A stretch of DNA of 64,000 nucleotides from Coprinus comatus (taxonomy: Eukaryota; Basidiomycota; Agaricomycetes; Agaricales; Agaricaceae). Made by a program: the position numbers and the translations under genes. Location of the stretch: NCBI GenBank assembly GCA_034638255.1, contig JAWPGT010000038.1, forward strand, positions 62,001 to 126,000, given 5' to 3'. Of the stretch, positions 11,768-24,450 are shown piece after piece; position 1 is the stretch's first letter, and each line of letters opens with the position of its first letter. The notes beneath the pieces were generated by a model that saw nothing but the letters and a program-made list of their open reading frames with translations, was not told where the DNA came from and did no database searches.

Positions 11768-12811
11768 TTACATCTCACCACATTCTGTTGATGAATATCA
11801 GAATATCAACTAAGTGTGTTATCCAGAAAATCACTCACCCATAATCTTAACAACCAATTTAGGTCGATTGTTCGGACCAGTTGGTACATTTTCGATCTTT
11901 CGCAACGTCAACATGCCATCAATCACTCTTCCGAAAACCACATGTTTTCCGTCCAAGAAATCACACTTTGCTGTCGTGATGAAGAACTGACGGATAATTC
12001 AGTACCAAATGATGAAGGCTAGTAGAAAAACATACTTGGCATCCATTTGTGTTCGGGCCAGAATTAGCCTTGAACCATTGTCAGTAAAGGCAGACCAAAT
12101 CTCATCATGTACACACCATGGATAGAAGGCCTGGGCCAGTATGTTTCTCAGTAAAATTTTCGTCCTGGATAGAATCACAAATGAGTTTACGGATGGTAAA
12201 GCAACAAATGAACAATCAACATACTGGGAATTTATCACCATATATCGAAAAGCTCCCCGTTCCATCGCCTTTCAAAAAGTCACCACCTTTTGATTCACAA
12301 AAATAAGTCTCTAAATAGGTCAAATAATGAACATTGGCTCACCTTGACACATAAAGTTCGGGACACTACAAATGAAGTTACGATGTGAGTGGAAACAGAG
12401 TGCAATATAAAATGTTCTAGGAGCGCCTACACTCTATATCAGCCACATAGTAAGTCATTATTGAATGATGTGTTTATCCTTAAGTGATGGAAAAATACCT
12501 ATGAAACGTAGCATTCTTGTAACCTTGGGGTCTTGAGTTTACTCTAGAAACCAAATCAGATTAAAGGTCGCGGAGGATAATGATAGTATTTGGCAGACCT
12601 GTACTCTCCGGTGCACAGTTGTCTGAAGTTTTCTGCGGTCCTATAAGTAAGATAGTCATGTTCATAAGTCGAACTTCCCAGAGGATCAGAAACGACGAGC
12701 GTACTTAGGTACAACATCACTGAACAGCTCCATTTTCAGTCTTCCAGCCGGAGTTTCTCCGATATTAATGTCCATGAATACTACTGGTCTTGTTGAAGTT
12801 GAAGTTGACAT
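11768..12811 (-). CDS. PPIH: cyclophilin H-like peptidyl-prolyl cis-trans isomerase
   Basis: Spliced on the minus strand from ATG 12811 to TAA 11768 through about eight very short exons. The protein (about 175-180 residues) begins [19 protein letters not shown], followed by [16 protein letters not shown]. Cyclophilin hallmarks follow in order: [26 protein letters not shown] (catalytic Arg in FHR and the FMCQGGD loop), [15 protein letters not shown], a Trp-less lid, and the tail [13 protein letters not shown]... [12 protein letters not shown] ... ECGEM. The N-terminal RPVVFxDI and the [10 protein letters not shown] tail match cyclophilin H, the isomerase bound to the U4/U6.U5 tri-snRNP. This is established for the family and only inferred here. 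The C-terminal ECGEM needs a final intron with donor at about 11838. No defect seen. Confidence 0.85.
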
Positions 12812-13132
12812 TGCTTAAGGAACGTGATGAGGTTTAGAATTGCAGAGTCGATGAGAACAAGCAACACAGTGATTTCTGGATTTAGGACTTTTGTTTGGCA
12901 AGTCATCCTAAACCAAACTCCGGTATTTACTCCGGTAATCAAATGTCAAGATCCCAACATCGAGAGTTCACCGATAGCTTGTACATAGGTCGCAACTTCC
13001 GTTAGCCTTCCAGGTACGTAGCATTGTTCAGGTTCAAATCCTACTGGACGGGTCATTAAATCGTTGTTCGCAAATCACTATTAACGATAATCATTCTACT
13101 CTCCAACCGTCTACGACTACCAACCTCGGCTA
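12812..13132. other. promoter region of the cyclophilin gene, no gene seen
   Basis: About 320 bases between the cyclophilin start and the lectin stop (both genes on the minus strand). It should hold the cyclophilin promoter and the lectin 3' end. A GGTTCAAATCC at 13031 resembles a tRNA B-box, but no cloverleaf forms around it. Confidence 0.4.
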
Positions 13133-13714
13133 CTAAACGGAATCAAAGTTCCACAGTTTGGAAGGATCATCCCTGTAGTAGGTATCAACCACAGCTAGTG
13201 AACCTGCACCACCATGTGCGGAAACAGCAACCTTGGGATCGTAAGGCATCAATGACCCTTCATTATTAGCCCACAACTGGTTGAGGTTCTCAGGACGGGA
13301 CCTCCTAACGTTCACAATTAGAAGAGTTCCTGGAGCAATATCCCCGCCTCCCTCTGTCGTACAAAATAATCAGAACAAGACTCTACTACGTAACCACTTA
13401 TCCCAACATGAAATAGATACTCACCATATCCAGGTACCTCGAGTACGAGCCTGGAGGCTACGTTTACTAAAAATCCATCTTCATATCTCCAAAGTTGGTT
13501 CTCAACTCCTGAAGATTTACGGTCCCAAACAATCACGCGTGAACCGGGCTAAAATGGCACAATGTTGAAATTATTATATCAGCATACGAACGAACAAGAC
13601 GGCTAGCAAGTATTGAAAGGTAGGTGTACATACCCTAGTACCATTATCGGCCACATCAAGCACTAAACCGGTGGCAAAGTTGCGGATAAAGAATTCGCCT
13701 GGAGGAAAGCTCAT
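13133..13714 (-). CDS. small ricin-B-like beta-trefoil lectin
   Basis: Three exons on the minus strand from ATG 13714 to the stop at 13133, about 135-140 residues. The protein has no signal peptide. It begins MSFPPGEFFIRNFATGLVLD and contains repeated trefoil motifs of the ricin-B type: GLVLDV, then NQLWRYEDGFLVN, ASRLVLEV, and a second NQLW near the C-terminus with a final LWNF. Such single-domain cytoplasmic lectins are widespread in mushrooms; several bind fucosylated or galactosyl glycans and are thought to act in defence against fungus-feeding animals. That role is from the family. Sugar specificity cannot be read from the sequence. A strong TATA box lies about 50 bases upstream, suggesting high or regulated expression. 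Confidence 0.75.
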
Positions 13715-13763
13715 ATCAAAAGATGTTTAAGGTGATGATTTTTTCTACAGGATTTTCATCGCC

Positions 13764-13772
13764 CTTTTTATA
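13764..13772 (-). promoter_or_regulatory. TATA box of the lectin gene
   Basis: On the minus strand the sequence reads GTATAAAAAGG about 50 bases before the lectin ATG at 13714, a typical TATA element and distance for a highly expressed fungal gene. Confidence 0.6.
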
Positions 13773-14514
13773 CGGAAGAAGGTTTACGAGAAGGTAGCGT
13801 TGGCATACCAGCGTGTCCAGAGCGTGGTTGTCTCAATTAAAGGTTTAGTGCATTTGCTCATACATTATTCGGACGCGCTCTGGGTGTCAGTTTTTCGCCG
13901 TAAATGATAAATGTCAAATAACTATAAGACAGTAATTTCGGTTTCCTTCGAGCTTCTTTTCATACTCAACATACCAAGCCTGCACAAGAGCTCCACATTG
14001 TGTGACATTTCATACGTTAAAGTTTAAATCTCTCCATTGGGTTATACTTCTGTCATGCTCGATTTCTACCATAGTTCGTTCATACTCGGTTGAGACACAG
14101 ATTACAAACAAATTAAAAGCAACACGCGCGAGTCTACTACTAGATACTTACTGAAAATGAAGCCCGTGTTGAACTCGTGTACCAGATTACTACCTATACA
14201 CGATGTACTTACCCAAGAAATTGACAGGTGGATTGGGTCTAGGGAAGGGTAAAACATCATGAAACATTGCAATTGCCAGACAGTGTAGCTTACATACGGT
14301 ACATACATAAGTACTTAGCTCAAATTCCTTCACTACGTACATCTTACATTTGATAATAACAACATACTTCACATGCATACATAGAAAACAACATAGATAA
14401 TTGAAGAAAAAAACAGACCGCTCAGGTATTTTTACTTCAATTTCAGGCGACTTACACATTCTTCAACTTATTCATATCATGGTACATCATACAGGTTTGG
14501 GACCCATCATCCAT
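13773..14514. other. intergenic, no gene seen
   Basis: About 740 bases between the lectin promoter and the alcohol oxidase stop. Open frames on the minus strand (14102-14459) are Cys- and hydrophobic-rich but have no motif and probably lie in the oxidase 3' region. Confidence 0.4.
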
Positions 14515-17500
14515 TCAGTGACGGGGCATCTGAGTAGAAGGTGCTCCTTTCGGAACTGGCGCATGTGGAACAGGAGCATGAGGAAGCCTGATTTTGAGAC
14601 CTAAAAAAATTACCATTAAACTTAAATAACATATAATTTTTTTTAAAAGAAACAAGAATCGTACCAAGGTCCTCAGCCAATAGATCAGCGCCTTTCTCTC
14701 CAACGAGGAGTGCAGAAGAGTATGTGTTAGTGCCCAAGTTATCCTAAAAATGATAAGTTTAAGTGAAGAGATCGTTTGATTTTACAGCGAGAGAAGTACA
14801 TACAGGGCAGATACTCAAGTCAACGCATTTCAAGTTCTGAGTACCTGTTGAATGTTTAATAAGTTGGAATTTTATATCATTTGGAGATGAATTTACCGTA
14901 GACATTGAGGCGAGCATCAACAACTCCACCCTCTTCTCTGGGCTTCATGGCTAAAAAGGAAAATCAATACCATTTCACACGAGAGCTCACTCAGATGCAT
15001 CATTTCAACATACCACAAGTACCTGTGTATAGTATAATGAGTTACTTATATGCCCATATTAGAAAAGCACAACTCACCGAGACTGTGCCAAGTGGTCTCA
15101 ACATGATCTAGAATTACAACACCATCAGAACAACTGCCCCAAATAAAAACATCAGCAATAAATCACATACCAGAAATCCAGTCATCAATAGCTTTATCAT
15201 CATCCTTACTATACTTAATATCCTCGTGAATCTTATTATGATCATACTGTTCACCGGGCTTATGCCAAGTTCCTAAACACCAATCCCATTATTAACCCGC
15301 CCCAACCACACGTGAAAGAGAGGGTCAGGTTGAACGTACCCATATGAAGACCAACAGTGAATCCATTAGGCAACAATTCCTTTGAAGTCTGAAGGTCGAT
15401 ATCCTTCGCAGCAGCAGGAGAAGCCGGGTGGAAACGAGGATGGTGAGAAGTCAATTCACCACGGAAAGCTAATATCACAAAACGTTAAAACGTTATGTCA
15501 ATGACAAATGTTCCTGAAGGAATGACGTCATGAATACGTACCATCCATTCTCCTAGCAACTTCACGAGTAACTTTGTAACTCCATCGAATGGGCGCAAAG
15601 TCTGCCTTATTATTCATGAATCCAGAATCGAAGAATGGCTCTTTGTACGGATTCTGGGAGGCAATGTGGATCTATCACAGAAGAAGAATAAGTACTCAGA
15701 TCTGTCAGAAAATCCTATTGAACTTGCCTTGCCACGACTAGCAGGGTATTCCTAATTGAAAATTTTAAACACCTTTCCTCAATAAATGTAAAAATAAATT
15801 CACTCACAAGGTATTGGAACCTGGATGTCCATCAGCACGAGTGTAGTAGTAGAATGTACGAATCATTTAACACACTCACATAGTGATATACTTTCCAGGA
15901 GGCAACAACGCATGATCAGCATAAGCTCCAGAAACAATGGATCCAAACCTATCAATAAATATATGAGCTCTCTAAACCACTAACTTATCCATTTTATCGA
16001 AGCCACTCACATAACAGGTTTATCGGGTTTATCCTTGAAATACTTATCCCATAATTGATTAAACTCAGGTCCCATCTCTTTCAATTCCTTTTCTGTAGGA
16101 CGAATCTTGAATCCAGCGTCGATTGCATTAGACGAAAGTCTGGCTTTCTCTGGACTGACTTCCCATTCTTGGAAGAGCTAACCAAGATAAATTAGACCAA
16201 TATAATGTATACGAAAATAATGCCTGTGCATACTTCTCTTTGAACTTCTTTGTCACCACGCAAGAAGTCATCAAGTGTTTGTGACTCGTTTGAGACGCGG
16301 AAAACTATGTATATGGTCTCATTATGTGTGCTTTACCATTAAATAACAACGTACTGGACAACGTCGTATAATGGTCCTGATATTCCTCACTATATATCAA
16401 GTCAATAAGTCCACATATTCCAAACAGTCTAGTTCTTAAAATTGTTGAATTACTCACCCAACGCCAGGAAGGTCACTAACAACTTTAATATCCAACTTCT
16501 TCAACAAATTGGCATTCCCGACACCAGATCTTTCCAAGATCTGAGGTGTACCAAGTGTACCAGAACTAAGTACAACACATTTCCTAGCTCTAACAATCGT
16601 CTCAAGAAGTTGTCCTCCATGAGCACGATTACGAGCAGGAACATATGCTACACCAACAGCTTTGGTACCTTCAAAGATAACACGGCTCACACGAGAGTTT
16701 GTACGAAGGTATAAGTTGGTTTGGGTGTCCATTACACTATGAACGTAACCTGTATACAAAAAAAAAAACATTTAGAGGACTGTTTATTTATAATATGTGA
16801 GAAGGGTTCGAGGCTAACCTGTAGCTGCATCACTACGCCTTCCAGTATGTCTGTTAATGTATTTTGCCCAAATTTCAGAACCATGACTGGTATTCAAGTC
16901 CTGAATATCATCTATAAAAAAAAGAGATTAATGTTGGTACAGATGCAGAGATCATTCCAATATATGTACCGCTAAACGGAATGCCAAGAGAGTCGGCTGC
17001 CCTCAAGAAATCTTGAGCCACATTGGTAATAGTTCCACCATTGCTGATAGCAATTGGCCCATCGTATCCATGGGTATCATTGTTGGTAGGCTTCTGATAG
17101 TTCTCGAGCTGTATTTTATGTGATTGAGCTTGAGAATCGAAAGGATATGCTAAGTTTATACGTACTCGTTTCATGAGAGGAAGGAGATCTAATTATAATC
17201 ATCAATGACTGAAGTAAGATGTGAAAACAAAGACCAACCTTTAGCAGCCCATCCTGGTTGCTTGAAGTCGTCTAGTTTGTTTGTTAGTTACAAAACATTT
17301 AAAGCAGAAGGAAGATGGTACCCCAGTCGGATGCTGAAGCCTACAATACCGGTTCAGTTGAATTGGAATTTGGAGCTGAAGATATTGATACATACCCTCG
17401 TGTACATCTAAGTAAGTTGGGTTAGAGTCCATTTTTTCAATAGCGATGAAGCGGTGTGTCTTACCTGGAAATTAATACTATGTGATTAAAATTAAAATAA

Positions 17501-18164
17501 ATGTCAGTGGGTGACTGGTAGCGTATGTTTCATCCTACCTGCTGCCGCCACCTTAGATAAAAGTTGTTATTAACCTGTTCTCTCATTCTCCCTTTGCAAA
17601 CGAGAGAAACATACCTAGGATATTGGCACATCTAGGATGACATTGACTTTAGTCGCAGGCACCGAATATCAGAAGATAGGGTGAATACTAACGGGACAAT
17701 GGATTGTCTGCCACGTAGGTGTGGAGATTCCTTAGTATCGACATAAAATGTGGCTTTGTCATTTCTAGGGTGCCTACGTTAATTCAAAACGAAATAACCA
17801 CACAGAGGAGACTTACATTCCATCGCGTTGCATATTCCTAACGTAAATTCCAGGCCTATAAAGAGAACCTTCAGTACTTATTCTCATTGCAATTTTAGGC
17901 GCATTGACCTGTAGACCCAAGGATCATCGCGATTATTTGCACCACCTATGCATTACACCCGAGTAAGAGAATGTCAACAAAACAATGTGTATCATACCTT
18001 CAATGAGCATAACCTTCAGGTTCGGATCGGCATAGGCGAGGCGACCCGCCATAACACACCCTGTAACGGTTTAACATTACCAGTAGCCAGGCGTAACCAC
18101 GACCTTTCATACCAGCAGGTCCACCACCGCATACAATGACATCGACTTCTTCTGGATGGCCCAT
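14515..18164 (-). CDS. GMC-family alcohol (methanol) oxidase
   Basis: A heavily interrupted gene (more than a dozen introns) on the minus strand, from ATG 18164 to TGA 14515-14517. The predicted protein is about 650 residues, usual for fungal alcohol oxidases. It starts MGHPEEVDVIVCGGGPAG, the FAD-binding glycine motif, followed by AGRLAYADPNLKVMLIEGG. Further on come the GMC blocks around 16.5-17.2 kb (VLSSGTLGTPQILERSGVG; DTHGYDGPIAISNGGT), and near the C-terminus HVETTWHSLG, which holds the catalytic His, then NTYSSALLVGEKGADLLAED. The family oxidises short-chain alcohols such as methanol with O2 to aldehyde and H2O2; in wood- and litter-decaying fungi this is linked to methanol from lignin or pectin demethylation (family knowledge). 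The C-terminus ends MPRH, not a clear peroxisomal SKL-type signal. No break was noticed, though I did not join every exon. Confidence 0.85.
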
Positions 18165-18229
18165 TTTTCTGTGTTATTCTCGAGAGGGTAAGGAGAGTTC
18201 CTTGAGACCGTCTTGTGAAGTTCCAACTC

Positions 18230-18238
18230 TTATATAGC
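18230..18238 (-). promoter_or_regulatory. TATA box of the alcohol oxidase gene
   Basis: On the minus strand GCTATATAAG occurs about 65 bases upstream of the ATG at 18164, a standard TATA position. Fungal alcohol oxidases are often strongly expressed, which fits. Confidence 0.6.
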
Positions 18239-19013
18239 AATTCCCAGATAATTTCTCCAGGGAATATATGGACAATTGGGAACCCATATACTCCCGAGAA
18301 GTGGAGGGCCTGTCAGATGACAGTGAGCGTGGATTTACTATGGATACGCGAGTCCCTCTAGTTAACGTTAATCATTCATGAAACCAAAAGCAGCCAAATG
18401 CATCAGAAGGTATGTGTCGTAAAAAGGATGAATCGTTGGATAAATTTTGACCAGATCCACTCTTTGTATTGCATCTCCTCTAAGAAGTTTCTACTCAGTC
18501 ATTTGACAAAATGGATTATATTGGAACTTCACAGGCCGTTTAAGTACTTGATCCGGAACCTTTTCAAGACCTCGAGGTATCCGTTGTCCAGTTAAGCGTC
18601 TTAGAATATGCTGACGAATGGCCTGGATACTATTCGACGCCGCAGCACGCTGTTAGGACGGCGTGTGTAAGCCAAAGTGTATAACCTGTGAATAAGAAGT
18701 AAGGTTTACAGTTTTAGCAGATACAAACTATTGTTAGAAATGTTAGAGAGAGAGACCATGAGAGAAAGATTGGAGAGAAGAGGAAACTTTATCTTTAATT
18801 ACTAAGTATTTTCCCACGGGTGGTTATCACGGTGTACGATGAGCTCATTGGCGGACCTGGCTTGGTCTCAAAGTTGTGCCCGCTGTCGACAACATTCTGG
18901 ACGATACTTTGACTGCGCAACCTTCTACCACCTCGAACTTCTGCACGTGTTCAGCGGCTTTCTGGATACATGAGGTACTGCGGCACGCTTGAGGTCAGCT
19001 GAACGACCCAAGT
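18239..19013. other. divergent promoter region between alcohol oxidase and FAB1
   Basis: About 775 bases shared by two divergently transcribed genes. No coding region, and in particular no CxxC-rich FYVE exon that could extend the FAB1-like gene upstream. The only notable element is the TATA box on the oxidase side. Confidence 0.45.
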
Positions 19014-22000
19014 ATGTCGCCTACCATGGACCACCACAAACCATTGCCCGCGATACCGACAACCCCAGGACTGGCAACTCTCTCCATCGACGCTCGAGCT
19101 CACCGTTCACATTTGATTCGGTATTTCCTGTCAGAAGTAGACGAACCTGGTATTCACAAGAGGCACGAGGGGTGGGTATATGCGTTGGAAGAAGCGTTGG
19201 AAGATTTCGGCCGGTATGCTGAGAAGGAAGATTGGTTTGCAGGTATTCGACGCCAGCGGGCGGTAAAGCTCCAGGCTAAGATAGTCCATACCGAGGAGAG
19301 TCTAACGCCAGAAGAAACTCGAAGAGGCAGTCGGGCTCAATCACCTGTTGCAAGTCCACAACCACCGCCATCTCTGGTCTTTCCATCACAAACTTCCTCT
19401 CGGCCTGAACAGATTTTACGTCAACTATATGCGCGTATATCACATAACCACCCACCCGTTTCAGGATCAGAAGGATTCCATCTCCTTGTAACCCTCGCTC
19501 CATGTGGTTCTAAAGTCATAATTCCAACTGAAGACCATGGCTTTGATATCATCCCAGCCAACATTAACTGTGCCTTTACTCCCGGAAAATTCTTTCTCCC
19601 TGCGACAACAAATCACCTAGAGACAGCAGTTTTGTACGGTTTGAAGGAATGGGACGGTCAGTGACTTGAATCCGAATGCACCAACGAAACTCATGTGTAT
19701 ATAGATAATAATTCGGTTCGAATCGTCGGAGGCACATTTACTTTCAAAGGCGTTGAAAGTCTTGCCCAACATGAGGCGTTGGCCAAGATCCTTCGCATCT
19801 CGATTTATGTCCACCTTTCTCTTCTCTTGGAACAACAGTTCCTCTCCAATTCACATGCTGCAATCAAATTTCCTCGGCCAAAGGTCATATTCCCATCTTC
19901 TTCAGCTCCATCTAAAAAGGATTTCGAGATACCCCAGAGCGGTGAAGGAAATAAGGAAAAGGGCCGAAATCCATTTTTGCCTCCTGGAATTCTATCATTC
20001 TTCTCTCGTAGGAAGGGCTTATCCCACCGTGCTCAAACCATTAACCAAACGGGGAGCCGAGGTTCGCTAGATCTGATTTTGAATCCATCCGAGTTGGTGC
20101 AGGAGGCTGGAAGATCTCCAAGATCTTCTATAGATGGCGGACTCTCCCGTTTGCGCCGATTTTCCATTATTGAACGACGACCTTCCTTGAGAAAGGCAGA
20201 AGTCCACAACCACGATCCTACAGAACCCGCTGATGGACCTTTTGTGGCATCCCTCAAACGTATCGAATCTGCCAAGAACTTTTTATCCACATCGTTTGGC
20301 GTCATGTTCCTACCTCCTCCCTTGATGGTTGATCTTGCTACAAAAGAACGTGAAAATCCTAATAGGCGACTGAAAGGAGATGAAAGGGTTGCTTTGACGA
20401 GTATATTAGGTTGGATGGGAAAAGATGCCGCGGGCAAAGGGATGTCTGGTATTCAGGGATTTGTATGCCAGCAAGAATTTTCGTTTCTATACTCTAAACA
20501 CGTTCCAGCGGCTAGGTGTCCGGATGGTTCTTCATCACTACCTACTGTCGCAAATAACCCTCCAAGTTGCATTGTTCATCCTAATATTACCACGGTTACC
20601 TGTGGTCGGCCGAAGTCGATCACAAATCGTTATTATACACACCAAATGACTGAAGATAGGCGACTTGGGGAAGTTATTTTTGAATATATCTCAACCGCCA
20701 ATCTTCCCTGTATCGAACCCGGTTGTTTGTTCAAACGTGGACAGCATGAACATCGACTTGTTCATAATGGGTTGCGTATCACTATTAAGGTCACCACTTC
20801 CTCGGAGTGCCCTGAGCTTGAACCCGATTCTTCTATAGAGATGTGGCAGAGTTGTGAAATTTGCAATGCAGAAACTCCCAGGTCAATAATGACAGATGGA
20901 ACATAGTAAGTATTTTGTATAAATCTGGATTTATATGTTTCTAATATTGTCTTTGTAGCTTGCTTTCTTACGCCAAATTTCTAGAGCTCTTGTTTTATTC
21001 ACCTACAATTTGTACCCTATCTCCCATCCTTTGCGAGCACATCCAATCAACTGCAAACTCTTCGACTTCGCACTCGCATTCCCACATTATTCGTCACTTC
21101 GCAGCTGCTTCTGTAATCGTATCATATGCCATGTCGACGATAGAGGATATTTTTGAACTTCATGTACCCAGACTCCAAATTCACAATGGGGAACGAGGAC
21201 CACGAAGCTCTTGTTCCGCAGAACATGAGATTCAAGATAATAATACATCAGAAGAAGACAAGAAGCTGTTGAGACGCGAGATAAAACGATGGTGGGAATG
21301 TGTTTTTGATCATATGAGTAAATTGGTTCGTCCGCTCTCTGGTTTCCAGGACTTCCCATTCATGTATATTTTAGGAGCATCTTCTTTCTGGGAGCCAGAG
21401 CCCACCTGCTATGAAGGCTTTACCACGCCTTCCATCTACAGACGAAGCATATGATGATTTAGACACACCTACCACTCCCAAAGCATTCTCACTTTCCGAT
21501 TTACCTCCCTCAATACCCCCTAATACCCCTGTGTCCAGGTCAACAAGTGCTCAAGCCGCTGATGATTCTACTGCGACGCCGACCTTGCGCTCATCTGCTC
21601 TACCCAAAGACGAGAAACAAGATCTACCTTCATTTATACAGTCAGATGACAAGCCGCCTAGCATTATTTCTCAATCCCAAAATAGTAGGTTGTCCCAGGA
21701 TCAAGTGGAATTAACACCTGAGCCCTCGATACTTACAACATCATCTTCAAGCGATGAACGGGACCCGAGTGAATTATTAGAGGCTTTGCGACATACGTTC
21801 CAACTTGCGGAACATTCTCTCTACTCCCTCCTGTCTCGAACTCCTGCATCTTCTCTCAATGAAGTCAGACGCTCTTTCCTCTCCGCTGCCAGAGGAGCTC
21901 AGAAGCGGCTATATGCATGGCAGAAGAAGCACCTCAAGTCTCACTCAGAACTCCTGAAGGGGATGAAACTGGAGGAACCAGAGTGGTTTGGAAATAGTTC

Positions 22001-24450
22001 CCATGTTGTCCCTGGGAGTAATATAATTGTGAGGGAGGACGATTGGGGTAGTATTATCGCTTTCACATTAAGGTCTGTTTAAAATTCTTGCCCTGTCACT
22101 TTATGTTAATCGCTCACTATAAAGCTCCCCCGATTATCATCAAGAGCTGGCAACTCTAAGCGCTGCAAGAAGTACTGGCACTGTTTCATACCCTGCCACA
22201 CCTCCATCTGGTCCTACTCGAAATCTACCATCTGGACCTTCATCATTTTTTACTGCTGGTAAACTATTTGGTTTGTCTCAAAATGCACAACTAGATCCAG
22301 ATAGAGATGATGTGGTATGGCATGAACCAGAAGCTTATTCCGCTGTCATCAGTCGTAAAGAACATGCCAGAGATCCAACTTCAATCTTATCATTTCGTGA
22401 AGTACTTCGACAAAAATCACCCATAGATCCACTACTGGATTACCAAGTATTAAACATAATAATAATGAATCTCAAGCTAATCTTTCACTTGCATCTGTTT
22501 ATGCGAAACCGGATGTTGGTATATCAACGCAGGCTGTTGGTGGTGAAGTTAGTGTTGGACAGAGTACGACAGAGAATGTTGGAAAGATGTTACAGGAACT
22601 TGAAGCTTCCGAATTTGGTAAACCTGAACTTCCGAGGTCCAGAAGTGGAAGTTATTCGAGACAGGGAAGGGTTGAAGGTTTGGATGGTACTAGGACTAGA
22701 GCTGGGACGACTACGGTGTCTTCTCGTGGAAGTGAAGGTGGTGGAGAAAAGATAAGGGAAGGGGGACCTGATTCAATCATTACTGATCGATTGAATGCGA
22801 CAAATATGGTTTATACGCATATCAAGAGAGGGAAGGCGTCTTCTGTGTTGTCATTGAATGAGGTGCACGAAAAGGGTGGTAGTTTGGATTTGAAAGGGAA
22901 GGAAAAAGAGATGAGGAGTGGAAGTGGAAGTGTGAATGGAAGTGCCATCAATTTGGTTAAACCTCCTACCCCGCCACCTAAAGAACTACGTAGAAAGGAA
23001 ATCAAAGAGGCTGACGTGGAGAAGAATGAAAATCCGTTACACTCGAAGGAATTACCTGCTACTCCTGGTGGTTCTACTAATCATCATCATACAGCAACAT
23101 CTTCATTTGCAAGTACTCTAGCGAGCAGTATCAACATGGCCATGAAATACGTAATGCCAAGCAATCCTGAACCACCCCCAAAAAATGCTCCGCCACCATC
23201 GAAGAAACATCATAATCTCCTTTTGGTTGATTCGAATAACATTGATGAGCGTCCGCATATTAAGTATGATTGGACGATTGGGAAGAGGATGAAATTCAGT
23301 TGTACGGTTTATTATGCTAGACAGTTTGATTTGATGAGGAAGAGGTGTGGGATTGATGATAATTTTTTGAAGAGTTTGTCAAAGAGTGTTAATTGGGAAG
23401 CTACGGGTGGAAAGAGTAAGTCAAATTTTTGGAAGACGACGGATGATAGGTATATTGTTAAGACATTGATTAATGCATGGAACGTTGCGGATTTGTGAGT
23501 TTTTTCAGATCGCCTTGTCTATTTTGGTTTATTATTGACCCTGGTTAATAGACAAGTTTTGATTGAACTTGCTCCTTCGTATTTCCGATATATAGAATCT
23601 ACAGCGAATAAAGCTACGGTATTAGCTAAACTAATTGGCTTCTATACAGTTGAAGTTAGGAATTTGGAAACTGGTGCGGTACAATCAAGAGCGGATTTAC
23701 TTGTGATGGAAAATTTGTTTTATAATCGGAAGATCAACAAGACATTTGATTTAAAAGGAATTCAAGGGAGGAAGGTGAAGACGAAACAACAAGCTGGGAA
23801 TGGATCTAGGACGTTGTTTGATGGAGACTGGATCGAAGGTGTGTTGTTTGATTCTTGAATGAATATAGTAGGGTGCTGACACCAATGATGTTTTCTCAGG
23901 GCAACAACGGACGTTGATGTTTTTGAAACCTCACTCGAAACAGGTGTTGAAGGAAGCTATTAGGTGTGATGCAGAATTCTTAGCAAAGAGTAATATTATG
24001 GATTATTCGTGAGTATTCCTATATATCATCATATGCTATATCAGTGTTGAGGTTTTTTTGGAAGGTTGCTGTTGGGTATTGATGAAGAGAAAAAGCAGAT
24101 CGCCTGTGGTTTAGTGGATACGATTGGTATGTTACGAACATGGCGGTGATGAGATTTACGCTAAATTTTTTTAGGGAGTTATACGTTTGCAAAGACCCTT
24201 GAATATAAGGCGAAGCAGAACTTACAGTCAGGAAAGGATACTACTGTAATTCCACCTGCTGAGTATCAAGAACGATTTGTCAATGCTCTTGATGATTATT
24301 TTGTTGCGTGTCCAGGTAAAATTTTATCGCCGAATATTATAAGAGTTTTGTTTTTGTTGATCTTGTTATATGTTCACAGATAAATGGACCAAGTCGTTAG
24401 ATGAATCTATGGGTGTAAATGATCCTTTCTTACTTCCAAGCGTGCTTTGA
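19014..24450 (+). CDS. FAB1: Fab1/PIKfyve-type phosphatidylinositol-3-phosphate 5-kinase lacking a FYVE domain
   Basis: The family makes PI(3,5)P2 on endosomes and vacuoles. ATG at 19014; exon 1 ends at 19655 with an intron to 19703. The N-terminus has no FYVE zinc finger. A stretch (VRIVGGTFTFKG ... LAKILRISIYVHLSLLLEQQ) resembles the end of the TCP-1-like domain. The cysteine-rich CCR region follows (CIEPGCLFKRGQHEHRLVHN; WQSCEICNAETP; SYAKFLELLFY), then a long Ser/Pro-rich linker, and a C-terminal PIP-kinase catalytic domain (YFRYIESTANKATVLAKLIG, NLFYNRKINKTFDLKGIQGR, EFLAKSNIMDYSLLLGID, GLVDTIGSYTFAKTLEYKAK), stop at 24450. Lys in YIVKT and Asp in LVDTIG are the expected catalytic positions. 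A 47-nt intron at about 21328-21374 joins DHMSKL to EHLLSGSQSPP. The frame breaks by one base at the A-run 22412-22416 in the linker. Either FYVE was lost or it lies in another gene. Confidence 0.85.

Noticed and set aside
13020..13050. B-box-like GGTTCAAATCC
   Set aside because: No cloverleaf can be folded; the acceptor stem partners are absent on both strands.
11768..24450. biosynthetic gene cluster around the alcohol oxidase
   Set aside because: No PKS, NRPS, terpene synthase or P450 is present; neighbours are housekeeping genes and a lectin.
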